A stretch of DNA of 29,350 nucleotides, from NCBI GenBank assembly GCA_902489135.1, contig CABTYW010000020.1, forward strand, positions 1 through 29,350, in the 5' to 3' direction. This document shows positions 15,002 through 23,231 of the stretch, piece by piece; position 1 is the stretch's first letter; every line of letters begins with the position of its first letter. Below the pieces are notes generated by a model. The model saw nothing but the letters and a program-made list of their open reading frames with translations, was not told the DNA's origin and did not search any database. Position numbers and translations under genes: made by a program. This DNA comes from an uncultured Synergistaceae bacterium. Its GTDB lineage: Bacteria > Synergistota > Synergistia > Synergistales > Dethiosulfovibrionaceae.

Positions 15002-15077
15002 TGGAGCCGGTGTCCAGATTCGGACTGGAGACCTGCGCATTACGAGTGCGCTGCTCTACCAACTGAGCTACACCGGC
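15002..15077 (-). tRNA. tRNA-Thr(CGT)
   Basis: The 76-nt cloverleaf reads GCCGGTG in the acceptor arm, the D-arm GCTCAGTTGGTAGAGC, anticodon loop CTCGTAA with anticodon CGT, the T-arm around TCCGAAT, and acceptor CACCGGC, then discriminator T and encoded CCA. It is the last tRNA of the cluster, 8 nt after tRNA-Glu. Confidence 0.96.
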
Positions 15078-15085
15078 ATAAAAAA

Positions 15086-15161
15086 TGGCGGTCCCACGGA
15101 GATTCGAACTCCGGTACTCGCCTTGAAAGGGCGATGTCCTAGGCCGCTAGACTATGGGACC
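15086..15161 (-). tRNA. tRNA-Glu(TTC)
   Basis: Acceptor GGTCCCA/TGGGACC, anticodon stem TCGCC/GGCGA with loop CTTTCAA (anticodon TTC), T-loop TTCGAAT, discriminator G and encoded CCA; 76 nt. It is the middle gene of the cluster. Confidence 0.97.
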
Positions 15162-15169
15162 GCGTAGGT

Positions 15170-15245
15170 TGGTGGGTCGTGAGGGGGTCGAACCCTCGAC
15201 CCACGGATTAAAAGTCCGTTGCTCTGCCAACTGAGCTAACGACCC
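15170..15245 (-). tRNA. tRNA-Lys(TTT)
   Basis: Acceptor GGGTCGT/ACGACCC, D-arm GCTCAGTTGGCAGAGC, anticodon stem ACGGA/TCCGT with loop CTTTTAA (anticodon TTT), T-loop TTCGACC, discriminator A and encoded CCA; 76 nt. It is the first gene of the cluster after the promoter. Confidence 0.97.
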
Positions 15246-15259
15246 GATATGACTTGAGA

Positions 15260-15288
15260 AGTATAGCATCTCCCCCGGTGCCTGACAA
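15260..15288 (-). promoter_or_regulatory. tRNA-Lys-Glu-Thr promoter
   Basis: On the minus strand TTGTCA (complement of 15283-15288), 17 bp, and TATACT (complement of 15260-15265), with TGC just before the -10, form a strong promoter. It would start about 8 nt before tRNA-Lys. Confidence 0.9.
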
Positions 15289-15659
15289 GGGGGTATTTTT
15301 CAAATTACGCCGACGATGCAAAAAGAAAAAATATTCTGTTAATTTACCGTTCCGCTGTTCGGTCCAGAGGCAAAACCCCGGAGCGCAGGGTTCAACGGTT
15401 CATTGCCGCTCTGTCACGATTCCGGCATCAAAAAATTTCTTCGGGAAAATGGCCGATGACGCCTGAAAATTATCGGCAATTCATATTTTCCGTCAGAGAA
15501 ACATGGGACTTCATGCAGGTGGTTGGTGAGAGCGGCGAAAGAAAATTCGCTCGGCAGCCGCAATGCAGAAGCCGCGAAGGTCTGTGCAAAATTGAATTTC
15601 CAAGCGCCATTTTTGAGCCAATGTTCGAGATTTTTACGGAGCGCGGCGGCCATAAAACG
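15289..15659 (+). other. Gene-poor stretch between the tRNA cluster and the PfkB-like gene
   Basis: I see no supported gene. A plus-strand frame at 15456-15680 (74 codons) has no ribosome binding site, no recognisable domain and runs over the promoter element at 15660. Small inverted repeats are present (GCCGAT/ATCGGC around 15454-15480 and GAGCG/CGCTC around 15531-15552), without a T-run. The stretch may hold the leader or a regulatory site of the downstream gene. Confidence 0.4.
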
Positions 15660-15668
15660 TGGTATGAT
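15660..15668 (+). promoter_or_regulatory. Extended -10 promoter of the PfkB-like operon
   Basis: TGGTATGAT (TATGAT at 15663-15668) is an extended -10 identical to the one before cdaA. No -35 is seen. It gives a leader of about 80 nt before the ATG at 15756. Confidence 0.55.
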
Positions 15669-15755
15669 GAATACCATTGAAAGCGGTGAAAACACCGGCT
15701 GTAAGGAGCTGAAGTCTCTTTTTCCGGCTCCAACCCCCTGGGGAGGCGGCTTGAA

Positions 15756-16691
15756 ATGATTGTGACGGTGACACTGGATCCGGCAGTGGATGAACAGTAC
15801 CTTGTGGATGCTTTGGTGCCCGGCAAATGGACCTGCGCTCGAAAGACGCTGAGGATGCCGGGAGGGCGCGGCATCAATGTTGCTCTGATGCTGACTCAGC
15901 TGGGCTACAGCGCCGTAGCCATGGGATTTCTCGCGGGATTTAACGGCGAGTACATTCGCGATGCCCTTCGGCGAGCCAACGTGTCAACGTATTTCGTGAA
16001 CATTCAGGGAGAATCTCGAACCAACGTCTATATTTCCACCGCGAAAAGTCTTGAAGGCACCAGCGTCTACGAAGAGGGACCCATGGTGGATGAAAAGGCG
16101 CTGCAGCGCTTTATGGTCAACTACAGACGAATGCTGAAGCGCGCCTCGGCGGTGGTCCTGGGAGGCGCTTTGCCGCCCGGCGTTCCCCGTGAAATATACC
16201 GGGATCTCTCCGCTCTGGCACGACAGGCGGGACTGCCTGTCTACATCGATGCTTACGGCTCGGCGTTTCTGATGGCGCTGGAAACGCAGCCGCGTCTGGC
16301 GAAAATTCCCGATACCCGCATCGAGGAAATTGCCGGCGTCCCTCTGGTGTCCATGGATGCCTACGTGAAGGCGGCAAAAAAAGTTTTTGACATGGGCATC
16401 CACTGGAGCGTGTTGGCCTACAGAGATTACTGTACCATCTTTGCCACGCCGCAGGGCATTTACGCCGCCACCATTCCTCATGAGGAGAGCGCGGCGTCCT
16501 TCTTCAACACGCGAGACGCGAGAATGGCCGGCCTGATTGTGGCCGATGCGGAAAATATGCCCACGGAAACCGCCATTCGTTTTGCCATGGCCTGTGCCGC
16601 TTTGAACAGCACCCACCTCGATAAAAACATTATAGGACGCGAAGCGGTAAACACCTACTTCCCGCAGGTCACCATAGAAAAACTGGACTGA
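15756..16691 (+). CDS. PfkB-fold protein, 1-phosphofructokinase-like with degenerate nucleotide site
   Basis: The N-terminal half closely follows FruK/LacC-type sugar-phosphate kinases: VTLDPAVDEQYLVD (canonical LNPALD), MPGGRGINVALML (35-47), GFLAGFNGEYI and GGALPPGVP. The C-terminal half keeps the length (311 aa) but not the kinase motifs. The GAGDS anion-hole motif is replaced by NTRDA (251-255), keeping only the Asp. The KPN/E segment reads KIPDTRIEEI, and the SLGxxGA nucleotide strand is LAYRDYC. It may therefore be an altered kinase or a sugar-phosphate-binding pseudoenzyme. GGGGAGG (15740-15746) is 9 nt before the ATG. The M48 protease gene follows 10 bp later. Confidence 0.75.
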   Translation: MIVTVTLDPAVDEQYLVDALVPGKWTCARKTLRMPGGRGINVALMLTQLGYSAVAMGFLAGFNGEYIRDALRRANVSTYFVNIQGESRTNVYISTAKSLEGTSVYEEGPMVDEKALQRFMVNYRRMLKRASAVVLGGALPPGVPREIYRDLSALARQAGLPVYIDAYGSAFLMALETQPRLAKIPDTRIEEIAGVPLVSMDAYVKAAKKVFDMGIHWSVLAYRDYCTIFATPQGIYAATIPHEESAASFFNTRDARMAGLIVADAENMPTETAIRFAMACAALNSTHLDKNIIGREAVNTYFPQVTIEKLD

Positions 16692-16701
16692 GCTGTCAAA
16701 G

Positions 16702-17847
16702 ATGCGGCCTTTTTCTTGTAAGTCTCCGCTCAAAGCGAAAAAAGGAATTGCTCTCGTCCTGATGCTCTGTGTCCTGTGCGGCCTGGGCACCGAAACATCA
16801 CCGGCCCGGCAGAAAGGGCATGAAAGCGGCACGGACAGGCTGGCGCAGTCGGTGAAGCGGGAATGCAAAATCGGTGGAAAGATTGCCGACGAAATTGCGG
16901 AACACATGGATTTTGTGGAGGATCCATTGATCACGGCGCGCGTGCGCGGCATTTTCAACAAGCTTGTACCCTGGGTTACCCGCCCTTTGCCCTATCGGGT
17001 CTCCATTGTCAGGGAAAAAGCTCCCAACGCCTTCTGCATTCCCGGCGGGTATGTGTACGTGACCACGGGGCTGCTGGAGTTCGTCAGATCCGATGCCGAA
17101 CTTGCCTTCGTCCTGGCTCACGAGCTGTGTCACGCCGCGGGAAAGCACGGAATTATCCAAATGGAGCGCAACCAGAAACTTTCACTGGCGGCGCTTGCCG
17201 TGGCTGTCGCTTCAAAAGGGGCCGCGGCGGCTATGGTGCTTTCCAACGCGGCCGCCATTGCCATTTCCAACGCCTACAGTCGCGATCTGGAACAGGAAGC
17301 CGACCTCGGAGCCGTGGATGTGGCGGAAAAGGCGGGCTACGATCTCACGGCCGGCATCACCGTCATGGAGGGCCTTGCTGCCGAAGAGCTGAAAATGCCG
17401 TGGATCGATCCCACCCTTCCTCTCGATCATCCCAAAATCGGAGCGCGCATTCAGTGTATCGCCGCAGAAGTGCAGCGCCGAGGGCATGTCATTCGCCGAA
17501 AGCGCGTGCTGAAACTGCTGCGTCCGGCGGTAATGGAGGAGCAGGGCACGGTGATTTTTAAGGTGGACGAGACTGAAATTTTGCGCGGCAGAGCCACGCC
17601 GGCCCTGAAAAAATTTTGTGAAGACGCATCGCAGATCATTGACTCGGCGCTTCAAATGGAGACGCCGGCCTATGACATCACTTGCGTCAGAAAAAGGGGA
17701 ACGGAGTTGCTGTGCATCGGCATAACCGAACTGATGAGAGCGCCGATTCCTGACTGTTCCGTGACGCTGGAAACGGTGCGACTGCGACTGGTTGACGCAC
17801 TTGATGCAGCCCGGAAAAAACACCCCATGACGAACTACACTCTCTAA
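16702..17847 (+). CDS. M48 family metalloprotease, exported (BepA/LoiP-like)
   Basis: The 381-aa protein has an N-terminal signal segment (about 14-30, likely cleaved or acting as an anchor). The zinc protease domain has HELCH (140-144) as HExxH, the EQEAD motif (197-201) supplying the third ligand region, and LDHPKIGARI (241-250), corresponding to the conserved HP motif that holds a fourth histidine in BepA. The C-terminal 110 residues are an uncharacterised domain without TPR repeats. Such proteases handle quality control of envelope proteins in diderms. The ATG is 10 bp after the previous gene and its ribosome binding site is weak. Confidence 0.87.
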   Translation: MRPFSCKSPLKAKKGIALVLMLCVLCGLGTETSPARQKGHESGTDRLAQSVKRECKIGGKIADEIAEHMDFVEDPLITARVRGIFNKLVPWVTRPLPYRVSIVREKAPNAFCIPGGYVYVTTGLLEFVRSDAELAFVLAHELCHAAGKHGIIQMERNQKLSLAALAVAVASKGAAAAMVLSNAAAIAISNAYSRDLEQEADLGAVDVAEKAGYDLTAGITVMEGLAAEELKMPWIDPTLPLDHPKIGARIQCIAAEVQRRGHVIRRKRVLKLLRPAVMEEQGTVIFKVDETEILRGRATPALKKFCEDASQIIDSALQMETPAYDITCVRKRGTELLCIGITELMRAPIPDCSVTLETVRLRLVDALDAARKKHPMTNYTL

Positions 17848-17904
17848 TTGACGCGCCGCAGCTTTTTCCGCTGTCGGCGATGAATTACGGCGGAGGTTTT
17901 CAAC

Positions 17905-19749
17905 GTGTATGTTTCACTCTACAGGAGATACAGGCCGCAACGTTTCTCTGAAGTGATAGGTCAGGGAGCGGCTGTCGGCGTGGTGATGCGCGCCATAGAG
18001 ACGAACAGCGTCGGGCACGCCTATCTTTTTTCGGGGCCCCGCGGCTGCGGAAAGACCACGGTGGCGCGGCTTTTTGCCAAAGCCGTGAATTGTCCGCAGC
18101 GGCAAGGCGCCGAGCCCTGCAATGAATGCGACACCTGTCGATCCATCGTGGAGGGCAGCTGTCTTGACGTCATTGAGATCGACGGCGCGTCGAACAACGG
18201 AGTCGATGAGATACGGGATCTGAAAGAACATGTGGCGCTTGCCACCTTTACCTGTCCCTATAAAGTTTATATTATCGACGAAGTTCACATGCTTTCGGCG
18301 GGCGCCTTCAATGCGCTGCTCAAAACCCTGGAAGAGCCGCCGGAACGGGTGGTGTTCATTCTTGCCACCACGGCGCCTCACAAAGTGCCTGTCACCATTC
18401 GTTCGCGCTGTCAGCACATTCCTTTTCACGGCATCTCGTCGGAGCAGATCGTGGAGCGCCTGCTTCAGGTCATTGAGGCGGAAAAGCTCGGCGCCGAAGA
18501 CGAGGCGCTCTGGGAAATCGCCAGAAACTCCGAGGGCGGAATGCGCGATGCCCTTTCTCTGCTGGAACAGGCCATCGCCTTCAGCGGCAGCCGAATTACC
18601 CGCGATTCCGTCGACAAGCTGTTGGGCGGCGGTAGCGCCTCGTCGGTGAGAAAGTGGATTACAAGCTGCCGCCTGGAGCCTGAAAAAGCGCTGCCTAACC
18701 TTGAAGGCCTTTTCAGATCGGGAGCCGTGCCGGAACGATTTGTCTCCATCTTTTTTGCCGGCATCAGAAATCTCTGGCTGACGAAACGGTGGGGGACAGC
18801 CGTCCTGAAAGGTCTGTCGCTTTCTGAAGAGGAGCGGCGCTGGCTCGAACAGGAAGGCGACTTCCTGTCGGAAGCCCACCTGGAAAGGCTGATGGCTCAG
18901 TCGGCTTCGTTGCTGCCGCAAATTCGGCGTGGCCTGTCCAATGACGTGCTGTCCGGTCTGCTGGTCAGCTGGATCATGACCGATGACGTTCCCGCCGCCA
19001 CGTTGCCGCAGAACGAGCGGGAGGAGTCATTGCCTCCCGTTATGCCCCGTCCTTCACCGGCGCCTTCGCAAGAGAAAAAAGTCCCCGGCGAAAAAGCCGC
19101 ATCAGCCTCCAGTTCTCAGCCAGCGTCCGCCGGAGAACCGATTTTACCTGAAAAAACGCCACCTGTTCCGTCTGCGAGCAGCGCACCCGACGCCGCGGGG
19201 CTTGCCCCCGTCAGCGACGAGCCGGCGAAAATCCTCACCCGTCAGCTCATATCGCAGCCTCAAAACGCCGTACCGCTGCGGCTGGCCCACATCCTCTGGG
19301 AAAGGGAAGAGCGACGACTTTCCGTTATTTTCGACCCCGATGACCGCCTCGGCTATGAGGGGATCAAGACTCAGCGTGCGGCACAGGCCCTTCGCGAGAT
19401 GTTCAAAGAGCAGAATTACCATGCGGAGGCCGTGTGTTTTTATTGTGGCGGCGAGAGCGAGTGCTTCAACGACCTGGAAGACGTTCCCGCAAAAGATCCG
19501 AGCCGGGAGGGCGCCCCTGAGCCCGAACCCGCTCACAGCGGCGGCGAAAAACTGCCTGACGGCGTCGGTGAAAGCGAAGAGGACCCTTCTTCCCATGCCA
19601 AACCGTCTTCGCCGTCTCAGCGCGCCGAGGCGCCCATTGAAGAAGGTCATTCGCTGGCTCAATACCTGAGAGGATTTATGGACGGAGATCTGCTCTACTG
19701 CCGTCCCAACGAAAAGCCGGAAGAGACCGATGAGGATGAGGTCAACTGA
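17905..19749 (+). CDS. dnaX: DNA polymerase III subunits gamma and tau
   Basis: DnaX is the clamp-loader ATPase and holoenzyme organiser. The 614-aa protein has the AAA+ Walker A GPRGCGKTT (44-52), a zinc module with Cys63, Cys72, Cys75 and Cys78, Walker B IDEVHML (124-130) and the SRC sensor (167-169). The collar domain follows. A Pro/Ala/Ser-rich linker (about 366-435) leads to a tau-type C-terminal region with further acidic low-complexity sequence. The start is GTG 17905 with GGAGGT upstream. An A6G run at 19075-19081 in the linker is noted separately. dnaE follows after 21 bp. Confidence 0.96.
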   Translation: MYVSLYRRYRPQRFSEVIGQGAAVGVVMRAIETNSVGHAYLFSGPRGCGKTTVARLFAKAVNCPQRQGAEPCNECDTCRSIVEGSCLDVIEIDGASNNGVDEIRDLKEHVALATFTCPYKVYIIDEVHMLSAGAFNALLKTLEEPPERVVFILATTAPHKVPVTIRSRCQHIPFHGISSEQIVERLLQVIEAEKLGAEDEALWEIARNSEGGMRDALSLLEQAIAFSGSRITRDSVDKLLGGGSASSVRKWITSCRLEPEKALPNLEGLFRSGAVPERFVSIFFAGIRNLWLTKRWGTAVLKGLSLSEEERRWLEQEGDFLSEAHLERLMAQSASLLPQIRRGLSNDVLSGLLVSWIMTDDVPAATLPQNEREESLPPVMPRPSPAPSQEKKVPGEKAASASSSQPASAGEPILPEKTPPVPSASSAPDAAGLAPVSDEPAKILTRQLISQPQNAVPLRLAHILWEREERRLSVIFDPDDRLGYEGIKTQRAAQALREMFKEQNYHAEAVCFYCGGESECFNDLEDVPAKDPSREGAPEPEPAHSGGEKLPDGVGESEEDPSSHAKPSSPSQRAEAPIEEGHSLAQYLRGFMDGDLLYCRPNEKPEETDEDEVN

Positions 19750-19770
19750 GCTCTGCAAAGGAGTTTTTTC

Positions 19771-22700
19771 ATGTCAGTGGAAAAAAATTTTGTACATCTT
19801 CATGTACATACGGAATACAGCCTTCTTGACGGTGCCATCCGATGCTCCCAGTTGGCGTCCCGTTGCCGGGAGTGGGGGATGCCCGCCGTCGCCATGACCG
19901 ATCACGGCGTCATGTACGGAGCCGTGGAGTTTTACCAGCAGTGCAAAGCCGCCGGCGTCAAACCCATTATCGGCTGCGAGATGTACGTCAGTCCCGACGG
20001 AATCGACAGCCGTCAGAAAAAAAATCACCATCTTCTGCTTCTCGCCGAAAACGACGAAGGCTATCACAATCTGATCAAACTGGTATCCATCGCCAACACT
20101 CGCGGGTTCTACTATAAACCTCGCGTGGATCATCAACTGCTGGCTCAGTACAGCAAAGGCATTATTGCGTCGTCGGCCTGCCTCGCCGGGGAAATTCCCG
20201 CACTTTTACTCGAAGGGAAAGAACAGGAGGCTCTGGCGCGGGCGGAAATGTATCGCGACATCTTCGGCCCCGAAAATTTCTTCCTCGAGATCATGCCCAA
20301 CCGCATCCCCGAGCAGGCCATTGTGAACAAACGCCTCGTGGGCATGGCGCGGCAGCATGGGTTCCCCCTCATTGCCACCAACGACGCCCATTATCTGAAC
20401 GAAGCGGATTACGACTGGCACGAACTGCTTTTGTGCGTCGGCACGAAGAAACTCATTACCGATCCTGACCGGATGTCCTTTAAAGTCAACGATTTTTATT
20501 TCCGTTCCGCTCAGGAGATGTGGAACTTTTTCGGCGCCGAAGTTCCCGACGCCCTGGAAAATACCCTGAAAATTGCCGAACGGTGCAACTTCAACTTCGT
20601 CCTCAACTCAGAACAGAAGGAAAAGACCTATCTGTTGCCCCGCTTCGACATTCCCGAAGGCATGACCCTTGACAGTTATCTGGAAAAGATGGCCTGGGAA
20701 GGACTGAAGGAGCGTCTCGGGACGGAGGACGTCCCCGAGGAGTACAGCCAACGCCTGAAATATGAGCTGGGAATTATCAAGCAGATGAAATTTCCCGGGT
20801 ACTTTCTGATTATTGCCGACGTGATCCGCGCCTGCAAATCCCGGGGCATCCCCATCGGCCCCGGACGCGGCTCCGCCGCAGGATCGCTGGTGGCTTACTC
20901 CATGAGAATTACGGAACTTGATCCGCTGAAATTCGGCCTGATTTTCGAGCGGTTTCTCAATCCCGAGCGAATTTCCATGCCCGATATTGATACCGACGTG
21001 TCCGACAAAGGCCGGGATCAACTCATCAAGTACGTGGTCGACAAATATGGCGTGGAGAACGTCTCCCAAATCATCACTTTCGGCCGGATGAAATCCAAGC
21101 AGGCCATAAAAGACGTGGGACGCGCCATGGGCATGCCCTACGCGGAAGTGAACGACGTGGCCAACTTCGTTCCCGACGGCGTCAAAAGCATTCAGGAAGC
21201 CGTGGATCAGATGTCCGATCTCCGGGAGCTGGAGAAGAACAACACGCAGGTGGCGGAACTGCTCAGCTCGGCAAGCAGCATGGAAGGACTGGCGCGTCAC
21301 TGTTCGCAGCACGCCGCCGGTGTTGTCATCACGCCCAAGCCTCTCTCCGATCTCGTCCCTGTCAGGCAGATTGAAGAAGGTCAGGTGGCCACGCAGTATT
21401 CCATGGATCCCGTGGCGGATCTCGGCTTGGTAAAAATGGATTTTCTGGGGCTTCAGACCCTTTCCATTCTTGAAGATGCCGTCAACAACGTAAAGCGCAA
21501 CGGTTCCGAGGTGGGGGATCTCAATCAGCTGCCGCTGGACGACCCGGAAGTCTATAAACTGCTTCAAAAGGCCGACACCTTGGGCATTTTTCAGCTAGAA
21601 TCGCCGGGAATGAGACGCCTGCTTAAAAAAATGGTGCCCGATCGCTTCGACGACCTTGTGGCCATCCTGGCTCTTTACCGTCCGGGGCCTCTTGAAAGCG
21701 GCATGGTCGACCAATACGTCAACTGCAAGCACGGAGAGGAAGTGCACTATCTTCATCCCTTGCTGGAACCCGTCCTGAAAGAGACCTACGGCGTCGTTCT
21801 GTACCAGGAGCAAGTCATGAAATGCGCTTCCACTCTGGCGGGGTATACCCTTGGCGGCGCCGACATTCTGCGCCGTAACATGGGAAAGAAGAAAAAGGAC
21901 AAAATGGCCGCCGAGCGCATCAAGTTCGTCGACGGAGCCGTGAAAAAAGGCATTCAGGCCGCCAAAGCCGAAGAGATCTTCGACATCATCGAAAAATTCG
22001 CCGGATACGGCTTCAACAAATCGCACAGCGCCGCATACGCTCTGGTGACCTACCAGACGGCATGGCTCAAGGTCCATTATCCCAAGGAGTTTATGGCGGC
22101 CTACCTGTCAAGCAAAATCGGCGCAAAGAAAGACGTCATGGCTGAATACGTGCGCGAAGTCCGCGCATCGGGCATCGACGTCCTTGCGCCCGACATCAAC
22201 CAGTCCTACGCCGACTTCACCGCCACCAAAAGCGTCATCCGTTTCGGCTTGGGCGGCGTTTCGAAGGTGGGCGAAGCGGCGTTGACGTCCATTTTTAAAG
22301 TGCGCGATGAAGGTGGCCCCTTTAAGGACTTCTGGGATTTTATCCTGCGCGTTGACAAACACAGCGTGGGAAAAAGCGTCATCGAAAGCCTGATTAAAGC
22401 CGGCGCCTTCGACAGCATGAATTCCAACAGAAATCAACTGCTCCTGTCGCTTTCCGACATGTTTGACTACGCATCCAAGCAGGACTCCATGGGCGATCAG
22501 GCTTCGCTGTTCGGCGACCTGACCGTGCAGGATCATCCCGATCTGGTACCGGCCGAAGAACTTGACCCCGCCAGGCAGCTGGAGATGGAAAAAGAAGCGG
22601 TGGGAATGTACATCTCAGGACATCCCTTCGACCGGTACCGCCCCGCGGCTCTCAAGAAGACCAACGCCCAGATCAGGGACATTCCCTATTGGCGCAGCAA

Positions 22701-23208
22701 GAACTACGCTCCCACCTTTGCCGGACTTCTGACGGGCTTTCAGGAGAAAATCACCAAGCGCGGCGACCAAATGGGCATCTTGACCCTTGACGACGGAGAA
22801 AGCGAAGTGAAAGTCATCTGCTTCCCCAGAGCCCGAAACGGCAGACCCTGGCTAGAAATCAAGCCCACGTTGGCCGTGGGGAAGCCCTACATCGTCTCGG
22901 GCAGACCTGACGACCGCGGCGACGGCACCATTATCGCCTCTGCGGTGACGCCGCTTGAAGACGGCGACGCCGAAAAGTCCTACGTGACCATTTCTGTTAC
23001 CGCAGAAGCCCTGCGTGAGGTTCCGCACAAGAAATTCATTTCCACTCTCAAGGAGCATCGCGGCCGCAGAACGGTGATTCTCAAAGTCATGGGCGACGCG
23101 GAAACCGCCGCGCTCATTCTCGACAGCGTCCAGGTAGCACCCTGCAGCGAGCTTGAGGCGGATCTCGATGAGCTTTTCGGCCGCGGTGAAGCGCAGCTGA
23201 CGGCCTGA
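19771..23208 (+). CDS. dnaE: DNA polymerase III subunit alpha (DnaE1 type)
   Basis: This is the replicative polymerase catalytic subunit, 1145 aa, the normal DnaE1 length. The N-terminal PHP domain begins HLHVHTEYSLLDG with metal-binding histidines. The polymerase active site has PDIDTD (404-409). The beta-clamp binding motif QASLF lies at 910-914. An OB-fold follows (FAGLLTGFQEKITKRGDQ to VKVICFP, about 985-1020) and then the C-terminal domain. AAGGAG (19758-19763) is 7 nt before the ATG. Adjacent dnaX and dnaE suggest coordinated production of holoenzyme subunits. Confidence 0.98.
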   Translation: MSVEKNFVHLHVHTEYSLLDGAIRCSQLASRCREWGMPAVAMTDHGVMYGAVEFYQQCKAAGVKPIIGCEMYVSPDGIDSRQKKNHHLLLLAENDEGYHNLIKLVSIANTRGFYYKPRVDHQLLAQYSKGIIASSACLAGEIPALLLEGKEQEALARAEMYRDIFGPENFFLEIMPNRIPEQAIVNKRLVGMARQHGFPLIATNDAHYLNEADYDWHELLLCVGTKKLITDPDRMSFKVNDFYFRSAQEMWNFFGAEVPDALENTLKIAERCNFNFVLNSEQKEKTYLLPRFDIPEGMTLDSYLEKMAWEGLKERLGTEDVPEEYSQRLKYELGIIKQMKFPGYFLIIADVIRACKSRGIPIGPGRGSAAGSLVAYSMRITELDPLKFGLIFERFLNPERISMPDIDTDVSDKGRDQLIKYVVDKYGVENVSQIITFGRMKSKQAIKDVGRAMGMPYAEVNDVANFVPDGVKSIQEAVDQMSDLRELEKNNTQVAELLSSASSMEGLARHCSQHAAGVVITPKPLSDLVPVRQIEEGQVATQYSMDPVADLGLVKMDFLGLQTLSILEDAVNNVKRNGSEVGDLNQLPLDDPEVYKLLQKADTLGIFQLESPGMRRLLKKMVPDRFDDLVAILALYRPGPLESGMVDQYVNCKHGEEVHYLHPLLEPVLKETYGVVLYQEQVMKCASTLAGYTLGGADILRRNMGKKKKDKMAAERIKFVDGAVKKGIQAAKAEEIFDIIEKFAGYGFNKSHSAAYALVTYQTAWLKVHYPKEFMAAYLSSKIGAKKDVMAEYVREVRASGIDVLAPDINQSYADFTATKSVIRFGLGGVSKVGEAALTSIFKVRDEGGPFKDFWDFILRVDKHSVGKSVIESLIKAGAFDSMNSNRNQLLLSLSDMFDYASKQDSMGDQASLFGDLTVQDHPDLVPAEELDPARQLEMEKEAVGMYISGHPFDRYRPAALKKTNAQIRDIPYWRSKNYAPTFAGLLTGFQEKITKRGDQMGILTLDDGESEVKVICFPRARNGRPWLEIKPTLAVGKPYIVSGRPDDRGDGTIIASAVTPLEDGDAEKSYVTISVTAEALREVPHKKFISTLKEHRGRRTVILKVMGDAETAALILDSVQVAPCSELEADLDELFGRGEAQLTA

Positions 23209-23231
23209 CCGAGACAAAGGAGCTGATTATC

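Noticed and set aside
15456..15680. 74-codon plus-strand frame before the PfkB-like gene
   Set aside because: No ribosome binding site and no domain, and it runs through the extended -10 promoter at 15660-15668.
17850..17885. Inverted repeat between the M48 gene and dnaX (CGCCG..AGC / GCTG..CGGCG)
   Set aside because: It is imperfect and not followed by T residues, so I do not call it a terminator; dnaX may be co-transcribed from upstream.
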